DNA from: Ailanthus altissimus
Taxonomy: Eukaryota; Streptophyta; Magnoliopsida; Sapindales; Simaroubaceae
DNA: 64,000 nucleotides
Assembly: GCA_946807835.1 (NCBI GenBank)
Contig: OX327706.1
Coordinates: 21,565,001-21,629,000, forward strand
Direction of reading: 5' to 3'
Both the position numbers and the translations under genes were made by a program. The notes below the pieces were generated by a model that worked only from the letters and a program-made list of their open reading frames with translations, searched no databases and was not told where the DNA came from. Positions within the stretch are counted from its first letter, which is position 1. Each line of letters opens with the position of its first letter. Positions 39,870 to 52,909 of this stretch are shown one piece after another.

Positions 39870-41779
39870 TATCTAAAATAATAAAGACGTGTGCAAAAGA
39901 AAAGCGCTCTTCAGATAATTAAGAATGTTTTGCTTGAGAATATGTAATACCAAATGCTTTTATGAAAATAACTTTCTTCGTCTATTTTTCATTTGATCAA
40001 GCATAACTCGATTAAAATGGTAGAGCCGTAGAGCCACAATTTAAATATCACCTCTACTTGACACCAATTATGAGTATAGGAAGAAATGCTCCGTTGGCAA
40101 TACATTCAATGAACCAAATATCAATTCTTGTATTTAAAGTATGCAAAGAATGCCTTTCTCATTTTCCTGAAAAAAAAATTATAATATTCATGTATGCATA
40201 AATTATTTACTTGGAAATGCTAAATTGCAAACGTCAGGTATGGTATATCTTTTAATGGCTTTTTAATCTGATATCTGGTATGGCTTCTATACATTTAAGA
40301 TTGATGGAATGGTTAGTGGAATATAGACAAAGTCGGAATTTAATTATTGGTAACTAATCATATCAAATTTATTTCCATGACAAGTGAACACTATTAATAG
40401 CAATTCTTATCCAACGAGAGTAGCAAAATTGATGCCAACAAATGGGTGAGAACTGCTATATGTGAGTTGTGTTTTCGACCTTAGGTTAACATATTATTAT
40501 ACATTCCAAAACATTCTTATAAATATGTAGATTCATATATAACACATCTAGCAAGTAATGGTGAGATACAATGATAGTATTAAATTTAGTATATGGTTTT
40601 CCAATTATTAAATTGTATGAGAAGTCACCTTTGTTCATATGCAAGTGAGAAGAGAAACACTAGCTATAAAACAACTCAAACTCTTTCTATTTAACACATA
40701 TCTAATTAGATTGTTACATTTCTTTACATTTGCAGTACTCATCCCACCCAATGCACAAAAACAAATCCTCTAGATTGAGTTGAGACGAGGGCATCTCTAT
40801 CCCTTAACATGCTGATGCTTTCATTGTAAGAGTTCGAGTCGGTTAAATTATACTCTTGAAACTTGGACGCAGAATGGTGTGGGTTAGGTTATTTTATGGT
40901 CCGGTTAGATTTGATAATTTCATACAAATGTCTATCTTTTAAGTTATTTATAAATTTACCATCAATTATTGCTTGTTCCAAGTTTAAGTACTCATTCCAT
41001 TATTTACAACATTACCGCCACTTGTTTACAAGCTATCATAGCAATCCTAAATCAAATTTATATTATTTTTTTGTTTCGCCTAAATATCTTTTTCATTCTC
41101 CTATAAATTCTTAAAAGAAAAAAATTAAATCATTATAGAATTCTAACATTTAAATTTCTTTATTTTGTGTTATAAAAATACTAAAATAATTTTAATTCAC
41201 AAGATAATTCTTTTATTTGCAATACTCAAGTAATATTAATTAGGTCATTCAGGAAAAAAAAAGGTAATGTTAATTGGGATTTGATTTAATATTTTAAATT
41301 GTGATTTTCTCTCCATAATTAAGTTGATATTAGTTTATAAATTTGTTAGTAATATAATTTGAAAAACAAAACTCATTATATTCATTAATGAAGTTTAAAG
41401 TTTATTTTTCAAAAATTTAAAAAGATTCATGTATTAATTAGATAAATTATATTATAAAAAATACTAAGGTAGTGTTTTTTTTTACCGGGTCTAAATAGAT
41501 TCATGTATCAATTTATTTTTTTTACTTAATATTTAAAAATAAATGTTAAATTATTTGTAATGTCATTTTCTACATTAAGCTAAAAAGTTAAAAAGATTTT
41601 TTTAATTAAGTCAAAATTGATTTAAAATTCTTATTAAGTTATAAAAAAACAAACAACTTAAATGACTGAATATGCTAAATTATGTCAAATTCAACATTAA
41701 GCTAAAAATAATAACAAACAACCCCTAAGTTTATAAAATATTAGAAGTAAATGAATAACAATGGTCTATTTTTAAAGAA
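39870..41779. other. AT-rich intergenic DNA
   Basis: No gene supported; short frames here are not convincing. TATA-like sequences are plentiful because of base composition. Confidence 0.4.
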
Positions 41780-42720
41780 TAGAGAATGTGATATTATGAT
41801 TAACTGAAATAGCAAAATACCTAACTAAATGATGTTAAATAACAATTAAATGATATTGATTATCTAATTCATTAAATTTTGATAACAAATATAATGATAA
41901 ATTTGAAGAACGAAATAACGGTCATTTGGTAAAAGATAAAATATTAATGAAACGGTTAATTAAAATATAAAACGAAGATCATGTCCTTAATAAATTTAGA
42001 GGCCTCAATAGAACTTTAACTTTAATTAAGTGAGTTTTGTAAATTCATTGTATGTATTTTTTTAAAGAATTTTATGATTATTTCCGTGTTCGGTAATAAT
42101 GAAATTATAACATAATGACAACCCTTGCAAAAATTAAAATAATTCAATAACAATTAAATATCAACAATCATCTAATTTATAAGATAAGATACCAATGCGA
42201 TGATAAATTTAAACAACTAAATAATGAAACTTTGGCGGGAGATAAAATATTAATATAATGGTCAACTGAAATATAAAACATAGATCATGTCCTTAATAAA
42301 TTTAGAAATCTCACCACAATTGAACTTCAATTCCAACTAAGTGAGTTTTGTAACTTCATTATATGCATATTTTGATTTTGGAATTTATTATTTCTATGTT
42401 TGATAATAATGAAATAATATTTATTTTGTTAACATAATGAAAGTCATTGTAAAAATTAAAATAATTAAATGTCAACGATCATCTAATTCATAAAATAAGA
42501 TACCAAATACGATGAAAAATTTAAATAACACAATAACGGTCATTTGGCTGGAGATAACATATTAATGTAACTGTCATCAGAAATATAAAACAAAGATTGA
42601 GCCCTTAGTAATTTTAGGAACTCCATTGAACGCTAATCTCAAATGAGTTTTGTAACATCGTTATATGCATCTTTTTTATTTTTTTTTTTGGATTTTATCA
42701 TTGTAAAATAATATCATCTC
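41780..42720. repeat. Tandem triplication, unit about 305 bp
   Basis: Three diverged head-to-tail units. The marker GAGTTTTGTAA recurs at 42032, 42342 and 42645 (periods 310 and 303). Each unit also has 'CAATAACGGTCATTTGG'-like, 'ATATAAAAC.AAGAT' and 'CATAATGA' blocks in the same order. AT-rich and non-coding. It lies about 0.6 kb upstream of the RING-H2 gene promoter. Confidence 0.7.
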
Positions 42721-43294
42721 TCATAAAGTGATGTTAAGCAATTAACATTTACAATTTTTAATTAAAAAATGGCAAGAGAATTAATATATATATATATATA
42801 TAAATCCTAGAAATTGATTGGAAAGAATGAAATTTGAAGAAAAATAACAAATCTGTAAGTGAAAGTTGATAAGATTGAAGAAAATCAAATTGAACTAATC
42901 ATTTTAGGTTAAACATTAATGTAATTGAGCGTCGAAGTTTTTCATTAAGGAAAGTTTGAACCAACCCAGATAGAAGGCCACGTAAAAGCACAGTCGCAAG
43001 TGTTAAGAGTAAAATCACGGCTCTTAGAGAGAAGCGATGAAAGTAGTTTCCATAAACCGTCAGATTTAGAGAGAGAGGGAGAGAGTGAGAGTCATGCAAA
43101 GTGAAATGACACGAGTCTTGTGAAATTACTTAGGGTTTATGCAATTGATCAGCAAAAGCCAACCATGACACTTCACTTCCAAAGTTGTCTGTTCTTCAAT
43201 TGCAATTATGATCCAAATCCATCATTGGAAATTTTGCATTTTACAGACTATCATCCTCTTAAATATCTATATGCGAGACTACCCTACATTCTGT

Positions 43295-43302
43295 TATATA
43301 AA
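43295..43302 (+). promoter_or_regulatory. TATA box of the RING-H2 gene
   Basis: TATATAAA followed by a pyrimidine-rich start region (CCCTCTCTCC). Transcription would begin near 43325-43330, giving a short non-coding first exon ending at 43398. Confidence 0.55.
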
Positions 43303-43398
43303 GCCCTCTCTCCATTGTCATTTTGCATACAAATTTTTTTATTCAGAGACAGTTAGTGAGAAAGAAACTGGTCTCTGTTTGGCTTGTGAGAGATTGAG

Positions 43399-45517
43399 GT
43401 GAGTGCTGGTGGTGGTGTGGTTTTGTTGCATATATACACAACACTTGTCTCAATTCTCGAAGAGTGCTTTGCCTCTCTTCGGTATAATATCTCTTTCCTT
43501 CGTTACTTTTTATGTGGGAGCGATTTGAGTTCTAGTGCCTTTGATTATATCTTTGTTTTGCCTGTGTTCTTGTATTGGGTTTGGATTTCATTGTTTTAAC
43601 GTCAATTTTGATCTTTCTTCATTTAAATATGGTCTGTGGTGGGTGGTTTTACGACTATTTTATGCTTCTAATTCGATTATGGGACTATTGATTTTGCTTA
43701 CTGATGAATAACAGAATAAATGAAAAATCTTTGTTGAAATTGTCCCCGTGATGGATTGCTTGTATCTAAAAGAATATGGTGGATCAGATGTTTTTTGTAT
43801 ATAAATATCTATATGTGGTTTCCTCGGTTGTGTTCTTATGCATGAAAGCTTCTTGTTGGAAAATTTCTCAATTTCTATGGTTTAAGATTTAAATGGATGA
43901 ACCGATTACTTATGATTGAAATTGTGATCTTTGCTTTCTTTTACTTTTGATTCCTTTATGGTTGAATTCTGATAATTGATGGTGCATATAATTATCACGA
44001 AAACCATTTTTGGTTGAAAATATCTAATTGCTAATGCTTTCAGGTTACATCTTTGTGACCAATGGCAGACACTAACTTTGACACTATGAATTTTATTATT
44101 TATGACCCCGTGCTTATGTGAAGGCTTTTTTCTTCTTCTTTCTGAGAGATGTTTGAAGTCCTTTGGTCAAAAGAAAATCCTTCATGCAAATTGTTAAAGC
44201 TAAATCCTTGTAACGAAATGAAATTAATATTATATAATCTTTTAATATATATTTTCCAGATTTTTTTGTTTCAGTTTGTTTTAATTTATGGTTTTCATCA
44301 TCCAACATTCATATATATATATATAGACACACACACATGAAGCCTTTAAAATTCCCCGTCTATCATATAGGACTAGAACTTTGTAACTAATTGTGACGAA
44401 TCTGTGATTTTGATCTATTTTTCTTCTTTTCCGACCCTGTGCTTATGTAAAGACCTTTGGTAAAAAGAAGATCCTTAATGAAAATTGTTTAAAGCTAGAT
44501 CTTTGTGCCTAAATGAAATTAGGAAATTTTGTCATTATTTTTCATTTTTCTCATTTTTTTTAATTTCGGTTTGTCTTAATTTAAAGGATTCATTATTGAA
44601 AATCACATATGAAGCATTAAAAAATCCCACCCATTATCTAGGGCTAAGTTTTTGTGACTAATTGTGAAGGATTGTGACTGAAGGTGAAGGATCTTTGCTT
44701 TCGATTTATTTTTGCTCTTTTATAACGCCGGTACTTTATGTGAAGCTCTTCGGTAAAGCGAAAATACTTTATAGCAATCTCGAATTTTTTTTTCAAAAAT
44801 GCTTAATGATAGGAATACAAAGTACATATATATGAAGTATTTCTTGTGTATGCAAGTATTAGTGCGTGATTTAGCAAACATTATATTCTGATCTTGTAGT
44901 ATTTTTTTCCTTTGAAAAAAATATATCTCAACAGAGAAAGAGAAATTTTTAATTTATTTAGAATTGATAAAGAAAAACGATACACGATTAAGGGACATAC
45001 ACAATGTGTCTTCTCACATTCATCTAATTTAGTTTTCCATTTCATATTATTACTTTGATTTTTTTTTTTTAACAAATATTACTTTGAACTCTTAGTTATT
45101 ACTACTGCAATAAATTCAGAAATGAAAAGAAAAAAAAAATTAGTTCGGAAAGTCTTTCTTTAATTCATTGATTGCATGTGGATTAAAGTTTTGGATTCAT
45201 TTCATGATATTCTCCTTCTGTTTATTACAAGTTACTGAACTTTTAGCCATCATATATGTATATATATTTGGTCATCATGCAATTTCTAATGTAAAATTCA
45301 ACAAAATTGCTTAGTTTGAAATAGTAACAAGGGGTGCATTTTGGATTAGAAGTGTTATTGTTCAGGAATAAATGGGATGAAATTTGATGCATATGCATAA
45401 AAAATTTGTAAAATACTCCCGAAATTTCGGGGCAACGGAGCATGTGTACATCTTCTAAACACATTGAAGCAAACATTCTCTCTTTTCTCATATTTAATTC
45501 CATATATTTGATTTCAG
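43399..45517 (+). other. 5'UTR intron of the RING-H2 gene, with internal tandem repeats
   Basis: Inferred intron: donor GAG|GTGAGT at 43398/43399 and acceptor TTTCAG at 45517, so the start codon is in exon 2. Within it, three diverged units of about 300 bp start near 44104, 44432 and 44720, sharing 'CGTGCTTATGTGAAG', 'TTTGGT.AAAAGAA' and 'TTGTTAAAGCTA'-type blocks. First introns of this kind often influence expression. Confidence 0.55.
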
Positions 45518-45577
45518 GTCTGCCGGGAGCCCCACTTCTGTTCAGATATTTTGGAATTCATCAACCGCTGAAAAAGA

Positions 45578-48393
45578 ATGCAAGGGCAAGGGAGCTCTTC
45601 CAATCCATCTGCAAATAACTTCTACCAGAATGAACTCGATATCATCAACCGTTGGTTGGGTCAACAGAATGTAAATTCTGATGAATCTGCTGTTCGGAAT
45701 GCACTTAACGCCGTGAACCAGACGAGGGAGTCTAGCTCAAGCCTGAACAACGAAAACCAGACAAGTTTTGTAGCATTATTAAATGAGGTTCATGACGATC
45801 ATTCTGGCAGGAGTCAAGGGTCGCAAGCAGTGCAGCCTGAAAATGGTCAAGTCCAAAACGGGCTATCAATTGTGCAAGGAAATGGTTCGGGTGCTCTTCC
45901 TAACAACATTGATTTAAATGATGCCGTTAAGGAAATGGGAGCAGGTCCAAGCCTACATCCGTCAAGACCTGGTGCCAATTCTTCAAATCCAGTCTTGATC
46001 TCTTCTGGAATTGCGGGATATGTTTTGGAAGAAGACCATGGCGGACGGGGTACTTCACCTAATGGTAGGCGCCTATCTTGTAAAAGAAGAGCGCCTGAAG
46101 ATGCTTCCAGGGAACTGACTCCGGCTGGGAGTTCAACCTCTGATCATCAAGCTAAAAATTCTGAACAAGGAGATGCAGGTGGCTTGAATAAACACACAAA
46201 TGCTAATCATTCGGGGCTGTTGGGGGCTGGACTTCTTGTTGGCATGGGACCAGCTCCTGTCAGGCATGATAGTCCAAATACGGGAGGAACTGTTCTTGGA
46301 GGTGCTCTTGGTGCAGCTACTGTTAATCATCGAACTTCAAGTGTTGCAGCCAATGGACGTGAAAGTGCTACGTATGTGAACCAAACTTCAAACGTTGCAG
46401 GAAATGGGCTTCTGATCGGTATGGGAGCAGTCCCTGGTATGATGCATCAAGATTCGCGTGGAGCGGGACAAGAAGAGAACCTGCAGAGAAATATTCGTCT
46501 GAGAATAAATGTAAATCAACAAGATTTACGTGCTAGCTTGTTGACTCGGAATAGTATGAATTCTCAAGTACAATCTCCCAGTCAAACGGCTATGTTCTTC
46601 CCATATGATCACTTCGTGAATCCAAGCATTCCATCCCCAGTTCATGTAGCACCAAGAATACCCACTTTTGTTCGAGTTCCGGATCCCTTTCAGACTCAAC
46701 AGCTTCCCCCAGGTATTATCATGCCAAGAACCAGATCATCATCTAGTTCTTCCGCAAATGTTGTAATCAGAAGAGCTACTCAGCATCAGGAAGGTAACCT
46801 GAGAAACAATCCAAGAAATGTAATGCTTCCTCCCGAGTATCAACCGGGAAATTTGTCTCACATGGCAGCAACTTTGAATTCTGCTGCTGCTGCTGCTTCT
46901 CGGGGTGGCTCTAGTTCAAATTTTAGAATACCATCTGTTCCCACTTGGTATCAGGATCAAAACGTAGGTCAACAATATTCCAACAGACTCGCAGAAATAG
47001 CAAGCCGCTCAGAGTCCCGGGGGCAAGGTAATTACTTCCCAGTACTTGTAGGGGCTTCAGCTGATGAGCAAGAAATGGAAAGTTCAGATGGAGGTGGCAA
47101 TATTATAAGGCCTTATCCGAGACCTCGAAGGTCAAGATTAATGCAAAGGGCTGAAAGACAAGCTGGTGAATGTCCTGCTATCTTCCCTGCCTTTCGGCGG
47201 TCTGCATCTCCTCCTCTGAGGAGAGGCAGACATCTGGTATCTGAGGTATGTTAATTTGACTGCTCGTCTTGTTATACCATACAGAAATTAATGTTATCTA
47301 TGCCTAATGATAATCAAAAGTAGTAGCTTAATGGAACATCTACCATCATTTATGCACTGACGATAATCACCATTAGTTCCTGAATGGAACATGTAATTAT
47401 TGTATGATTACTTTAATCAGGAATTCTGAAATTTGCCTATTTTGGACAAAATAGGTTCACAATGCCTTGGCACTTGTGCGAAGGGGTGGTGGCTTAAGGT
47501 TTGAGGTACGGTTTTAGTTAGAATTGATGCTCCCTTTTCATCATTTGTATAATGAAAATGGTTTAGTCGTATTACAAACTTTGTGGTCACTGTGAAGGAA
47601 ATGGATTCAATTATTCATATGTGATATTGGTGACATGGCAGGATGTGATGGTGATTGACCGTTCAGTGTTGCTTGCTCCGCGTGAGGAGGATGATATACA
47701 TGAAGATATGCGTCTTGATATAGATAACATGACTTATGAGGTAACAAACAACATAATTTGTAATAAATAGAACAGAAAACATTACTTTGCGTAATATATA
47801 AATATATTATTTTTCTTGTGTGTGTTCTAGGAACTACTTGCCCTAGGTATAAATTTGTAATAAGTAGAAGAACAGAAAACAATACTTTGCATATAATATT
47901 TATACGTGTGTATGTGTATATTTGTAATATATATATATATATATATGTATATTTCTTGTGTGTTCTAGGAACTACTTGCCCTAGGAGAGGAAATTGGAAA
48001 TGTTTGCACTGGATTAAGTGAGGAAGCAGTTCTAGCAAATCTGAGGCCACGAAAGTATCGATCCTTCAAAGTTGGGTCCCCTGTTAATGGTGAATCTTGC
48101 TGTATCTGTCAGGTAAAAAAGTCAATAAGTTATTATTAGCTTGGAGAAACCTCCAAGTCCTAGGAGAAATGACTAGGATTATTTATAATGTGTCTGTATG
48201 TGTATGGGTGTGAGTGTTTGTAATTAAATTAAGTTTCAATTTCCAGGAGGAGTATACTGATGGAGAAGATCTTGGAAAGCTGGACTGTGGACATGACTTT
48301 CACGTCAACTGCATAAAACAGTGGCTCATGCAGAAGAATCAATGTCCCATCTGCAAAAAGACAGCGTTAGCTTATAAACACAGAGACCACTAA
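45578..48393 (+). CDS. MBR1/2-type RING-H2 E3 ubiquitin ligase, 702 aa
   Basis: Coding exons 45578-47245, 47455-47505, 47642-47740, 47969-48112 and 48247-48393, all joined in frame by GT-AG introns, give 702 residues. Residues 1-556 are long, low-complexity and Ser/Asn/Gly-rich, with LNDAVKEMGAG and poly-Ala segments. The C-terminus holds a RING-H2 finger: Cys650, Cys653, Cys668, His670, His673, Cys676, Cys687 and Cys690, with 'LDCGHDFHVNCIKQWLMQKN' in the centre; an intron separates Cys653 from Cys668. This layout matches the plant MBR (MED25-binding RING-H2) group, which ubiquitinates the Mediator subunit MED25 in Arabidopsis and affects flowering; orthology here is inference. All eight zinc ligands are present, so ligase activity is expected. 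Oddity: intron 4 contains a duplicated copy of the next exon's start. Confidence 0.9.
47741..47990 (+). repeat. Tandem duplication spanning an intron-exon junction
   Basis: The 3' end of intron 4 plus the first bases of exon 5 are present twice. 'GTTCTAGGAACTACTTGCCC' occurs at 47824-47843 and again at 47963-47982, and upstream 'AGAACAGAAAACA.TACTTTGC' is also doubled. The second copy continues into the true exon; the first is followed by TATAAATTTGTAA and would give a stop codon. Confidence 0.85.
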
Positions 48394-48462
48394 AGCCCGA
48401 TGCTCCTCTCACATTCAGAGATCTTCTGCCGACCTTATGATACTCTTCTCATACTTATGCAA

Positions 48463-48730
48463 AGGAGTTCCAGTATCTTTAGTACTCAGTATCTTGTTTT
48501 TCCTTTTCTTTCCGTGAGATTCCCTGGAGCCTCGTGATCTTTACCAGCCATGAAAAATACTTATGCAATGGAGTTATAGTATCTTTAGTACTCGGTATCT
48601 TGTTTTTCCGCAATGGAGTTCAGTATCTTCTTTTTTTTTTTTTTGAATCAGGAGTTCTAGTATCTTTAGTACTCAGTATTTTGTTTTTCCTTTTCTCCTC
48701 ATGATCTTTACCAGCCATGAAAAATTGTTA
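48463..48730 (+). repeat. Imperfect direct repeats in the 3'UTR
   Basis: 'AGTATCTTTAGTACTC' followed by 'GTATCTTGTTTTTCC' appears three times (near 48472, 48577 and 48658), and 'GATCTTTACCAGCCATGAAA' twice (near 48537 and 48703). A poly-T run at about 48630-48641 separates copies. All follow the RING-H2 stop codon and are probably transcribed. Confidence 0.65.
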
Positions 48731-48959
48731 TGCAAAGGCTGTACCCAGATTTTATGAGCAGCCATGGAAAGTTGTTTCCTTTCAGATAAAGGCTGTACCT
48801 TAATATAAGATCTATGCTTTGTTATAAACCTTGTTATAAGATTTGTTTCTATAGTGTTGCTTTCTATATTACTTTCTTGAGAAGTTGCTATAGTGCTGCT
48901 TTATTTAATCTTTCTTGAAAAGGCTTTTATGCTATTGATTAATGAAAATTGCCGCGTAT

Positions 48960-51900
48960 GCTATTTTTCAGTAATATGCCTCATCTTTTAAATCTTTTTA
49001 TAATTATACTTTCATTTTAATATAATAATTCAGAAATATTTAGTCTTAATAAAAAAATAGAAGAAATTATAATTTCATTTTTAATAAAATAATTAAGAAA
49101 TGCTTAATCTTAATTTTTTTATTTATGCACTTTTTAACATTCTAAAAAAATTAAAATTTATTTTTATTATTATTATTTTACAAGATTATGATTCTACCTA
49201 AAAAATATTTATTCATAAATAAGAAAACAATGATGATGTAAAAGCTGTGCAAAAAAAAATATAAATCTTAAAGAAGACATTTTAAAAATAATTGAGGTTT
49301 ATTTATAATATTTTAAACATTTAACGACATGTATTAGTAAATAAAAGTGTTATTACATAAAGAGAAAATGCCATTTAAACTTTTAAAGATCGAGAAAAAA
49401 ACACATAAATCTCATAATTTAAAAAAAAAATTAGAAAAACACAAAAAGACCCTCGTTCACTACAGTTTCTGTTAAGGAGAATTATCACTACACTTTCTGT
49501 TAAGAAAAATTATCGGCATCACGCTCAAGTATGATCTTATAACAAAAATACCCATAGAGTTTGAAAATAGGCATAAATATCCAACTATTTTATAACAGTC
49601 AGTGGTAATAAAGCCAAAAAAAAATATTAAAGTAATAAAATAAGAAACCCTAAACAAACAAAAAAAAACTTTTTTTCCTCTTTCTCTTCTCCTCTCCATC
49701 TCTTGTGTCTCTTTTTCTATCTTTCGAGTTGTTGCTACAAGGAGACGAAGCACTCGCGACTGCTATTGAGAAGGAGTTCAACCTCTTGCAGTGACTATAT
49801 GCGACCTTGCTTGGCTGTTAAAATAGCAATTACTATCGATGTTTCTTTTTTATCTTTGTTTTGTTTTATGTTGGATGCAATTTTTTAAAAAATTTCATTT
49901 TGTGAATTAATTTTGTATGATTTATTTTTAAATGATTTGGCACATGATGCTCTAGATAAATAATGAGAGAGTGATTTCGGTGGTGCTAATAAGGAAAATG
50001 ATGCTGGTGACAATCAAAATGTGGAGATGATGTTGATGGTTTTTTCGTTTTAATTTGAATATAATTTTTTTTAATAATTTTTAAAGATTAAAGATGAAGT
50101 GTTAAAAGGGGATAAAATTTATAATTAAAAAAAGTGAAAAATTAAATTGTCTCTAATGTGTAATATTTTAAAATATAAAAATATTTTAAGTTAAGAGAAA
50201 AATAGGCATTTAACTCTATAAGGTTGTACCTCAGGGGCATTACAAATAATTTGCCTTGTGTTAATTTAAATGCAAAACACCTACTAATGTTTAAATGTCT
50301 TGTTTATCCTTGTAAATCACATGTGGTATATTCTTGTCCATACATTTTATATAATAATTATTAAATTAAAAAAATAGGTCAGTAACAGAATCTGCTCTTG
50401 CCGATCAACGATGTCAATGGTCAATGATTATCAGTCAACAGTCAACAACGTCGCCAATCAATGATCACCAACAAAATGATCGGAGCCCAATCAATTCATA
50501 AGATACACTTTCAAACTCCATTCTCTTAACTCCTGCAATGATGAGGTCAATTTCTTTATAAGAGCAACAGAGGAGGAGAAATAGATCAAGGAAGGTAGCG
50601 ATCACCACATTAAGGTGCACCATCAATTTAATCTTATCAATCGTCGTCTAGCAGTCTAGGATATGGTGGTGATGCACCATAACTCATTGTGGCTACAATG
50701 ACCGCTGCCTTTCTCTGTTTGTTTCTGCCTTCTTTACAACTCCAAAATTAAAGTTCAAAGGTGTCTCTAGTGAATCAATTGGGCATCAGTACTATTGTTG
50801 GCTACCAATCTACCATTGTCGTTGCCGTTGACCAAGAATAACGATAATGGTCGACTATGATAGTTTCTTTTTTCTTTTTTCTAATTAAAAATTATTTAAT
50901 TTAGAGGTAAATGGACTATTTTATCCTTTTATCATTTAAATAAATAAATTTTGTTATTTAATGAAAATCTATTTGTCCTTTTTAAAACTATGAGAGTTAA
51001 TTAATTAAGAATGAAAAAATTATTATTAGTTTATAGAATATACATATCAATATTCTTAGATCATGCCTTTCGTTTCACTTTCCGTCCCTATATTAATAGG
51101 AGTGGGATTTTTATTTTTTTTGACGGCAACAAAAATATTTGTCGTATATAGGCATTTTTGAGTATTTTATTTCTAAGTTTAATTATGAATTTTTTGAAAG
51201 TTTTCACATGAAAATGTGAATAAATTGACCCTAGTTCTTGGGGACGGAGTGAAAGAAGAGAGGAGATTATCGTACAAGATAAAGGACCCAATGACTTCGA
51301 AAGAATTGAACAAATAATCGTATGAAGTGAAAATTTTATATACAATTCTATAGAGTGACAATAAAAATGACTTATCTATCAACTTTTTCATTATTACTCT
51401 TAAAAAAAATCAAACTTTTTAAGTATTTTTTTTTTAAATCTTAAGAATACAGATGTTATTTTATATTACATAAAAAATAAGAATAAAATATCACCACCCT
51501 CAAATATTTTGTTTTGAGCTCATCACCTCAAGACTTTTAAGTGGTAAAACAAGTTGGATTAATTAATGAACGTGTTAAAATCATGTTAACAAATCATGTG
51601 AAACAACTATCAGCATATTGACTAGTCAACCATAGCCATCATATAACTTGGGCTCTAATTTGTTGAGATATTGGCTTGATTGTAAATAATTCTTGTAATT
51701 ACTTTTTATGATTTTTTTTTTTTTTGAGTGATGATATAAATGTAAAATAGTTTTAGGAATTGGTAGTAAGAGATTGGTAGCTTAATTGTAAGAAATTAAT
51801 TATGGAAGTCAAACCCATATGAGAATTCTCATCTATATAATTGTATAGACACTTTGTAAATTGATAATTGATGAAAAATATGATTATCTTATTTTCTAAA

Positions 51901-52311
51901 CAGTATAAAGTCTACAATTTGTTTGAATATTGTTATATTCTTGAAGTCTTCTAAAAGATTTTTTTTTTTTAAATCACTAAATTTATAATCAAAAACTAAA
52001 AAAACCATCACAAGACTGTCTTTTTCCTAAACCAAAGAGTCACTATAAGTGGAACAAGTATTAAATCGTCTAGAATGAAATCAGTTCTTACTCTTGTTCA
52101 ATCTAAAGGTATATTTAATGTCAGAATCACACTTATTGAATCAAATTATGACGTGTGATTCTAGTTGATAGAAATGCATGTTGCTAAAAGGAAAAACTCT
52201 CTTATATTCGTAGTAAGACAAAATACCTATAGAATAAGAAGATGATATGAAAAGTGATATGTGTGGTTATTGGTGTTCATGTCCCCACAAATTATAAACA
52301 TGTGATGAAAG
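48960..52311. other. Intergenic DNA with relic repeats, no gene
   Basis: AT-rich. A 30-bp unit with 'TTTCTGTTAAG' is doubled at 49459-49515. A patch at about 49640-49800 starts 'AAACCCTAAAC' with pyrimidine-rich sequence like a plant 5'UTR, but no long frame follows. The stretch at about 50390-50850 is GC-richer with repeated 'GTCAA' and 'ATCAATG' words, possibly the interior of an old DNA transposon; I could not find its ends. Confidence 0.4.
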
Positions 52312-52552
52312 CACTATAGTAGAAAAGGTCTTTTGCGACGGTTAAAATACCGTCACAAAAAAATTTTGACGGTTGTGTGTGCGACGATTTTTTATCGTTG
52401 CAAAAGACTTTTGCAACGGTATTGCAATGGTAAAAATTCGTTGTATACGCGATCGTCGTAAAATTTTACGATAGCTAATTAGCTGTCGCAAAAAGTGCAC
52501 GACGTATGATTTTTTTGCGACGGCTAATTAGCCATCGCAAAAAAGTCTATCT
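52312..52552. repeat. CACTA terminal and subterminal repeats
   Basis: Several GCGACGG / CCGTCGC words in both orientations, ending with a near-perfect palindrome at about 52517-52552 (TTTTGCGACGGCTAATTAGC and its complement). Such clusters are the transposase-binding regions of CACTA elements. Confidence 0.8.
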
Positions 52553-52624
52553 CTTTCTAAATTTATTTTTTAAATTACAATAAAAAAAATATTATCATAT
52601 TTTTTAATTTAATATTTTTAAATA

Positions 52625-52775
52625 AATATATTACAATATCATCCAAAATATATTAATAACATTCAAAATATATTAATAACATTAAAATATGACGATCCAT
52701 AATATATTAATAACATCCAAATATGACCATCCAAAATGTATTAATAACATCCAAAATATGTTAATAACAATTCTG
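52625..52775. repeat. Short tandem array, unit about 20-35 bp
   Basis: Repeats of 'TATTAATAACATCCAAAATA' with variants inside the CACTA element. Confidence 0.7.
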
Positions 52776-52909
52776 AACTTTTTAACATCTATCCAATTTT
52801 TGTATGATGATGGTGCGCACTGAAAGCATCTTGAACCTACAAATAAAATATTTATATTTTAGTTGTAATTTTACAAGTAAAAATTTAATATTAAATTAAA
52901 CATTCATAC

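Noticed and set aside
47607..48050. A 147-codon minus-strand frame
   Set aside because: Antisense to confirmed RING-H2 exons and introns; its internal repetition comes from the tandem duplication.
49360..50240. Possible third Mutator-like element
   Set aside because: The similar end sequences (AGAGAAAATGCCATTTAA and AGAGAAAAATAGGCATTTAA) are in direct, not inverted, orientation, and no target duplication was found.
52509..52552. Hairpin resembling a bacterial-type terminator or a CRISPR-like repeat
   Set aside because: It is one of the GCGACGG subterminal repeats of a CACTA element; spacing is irregular and the context is a plant nuclear genome.
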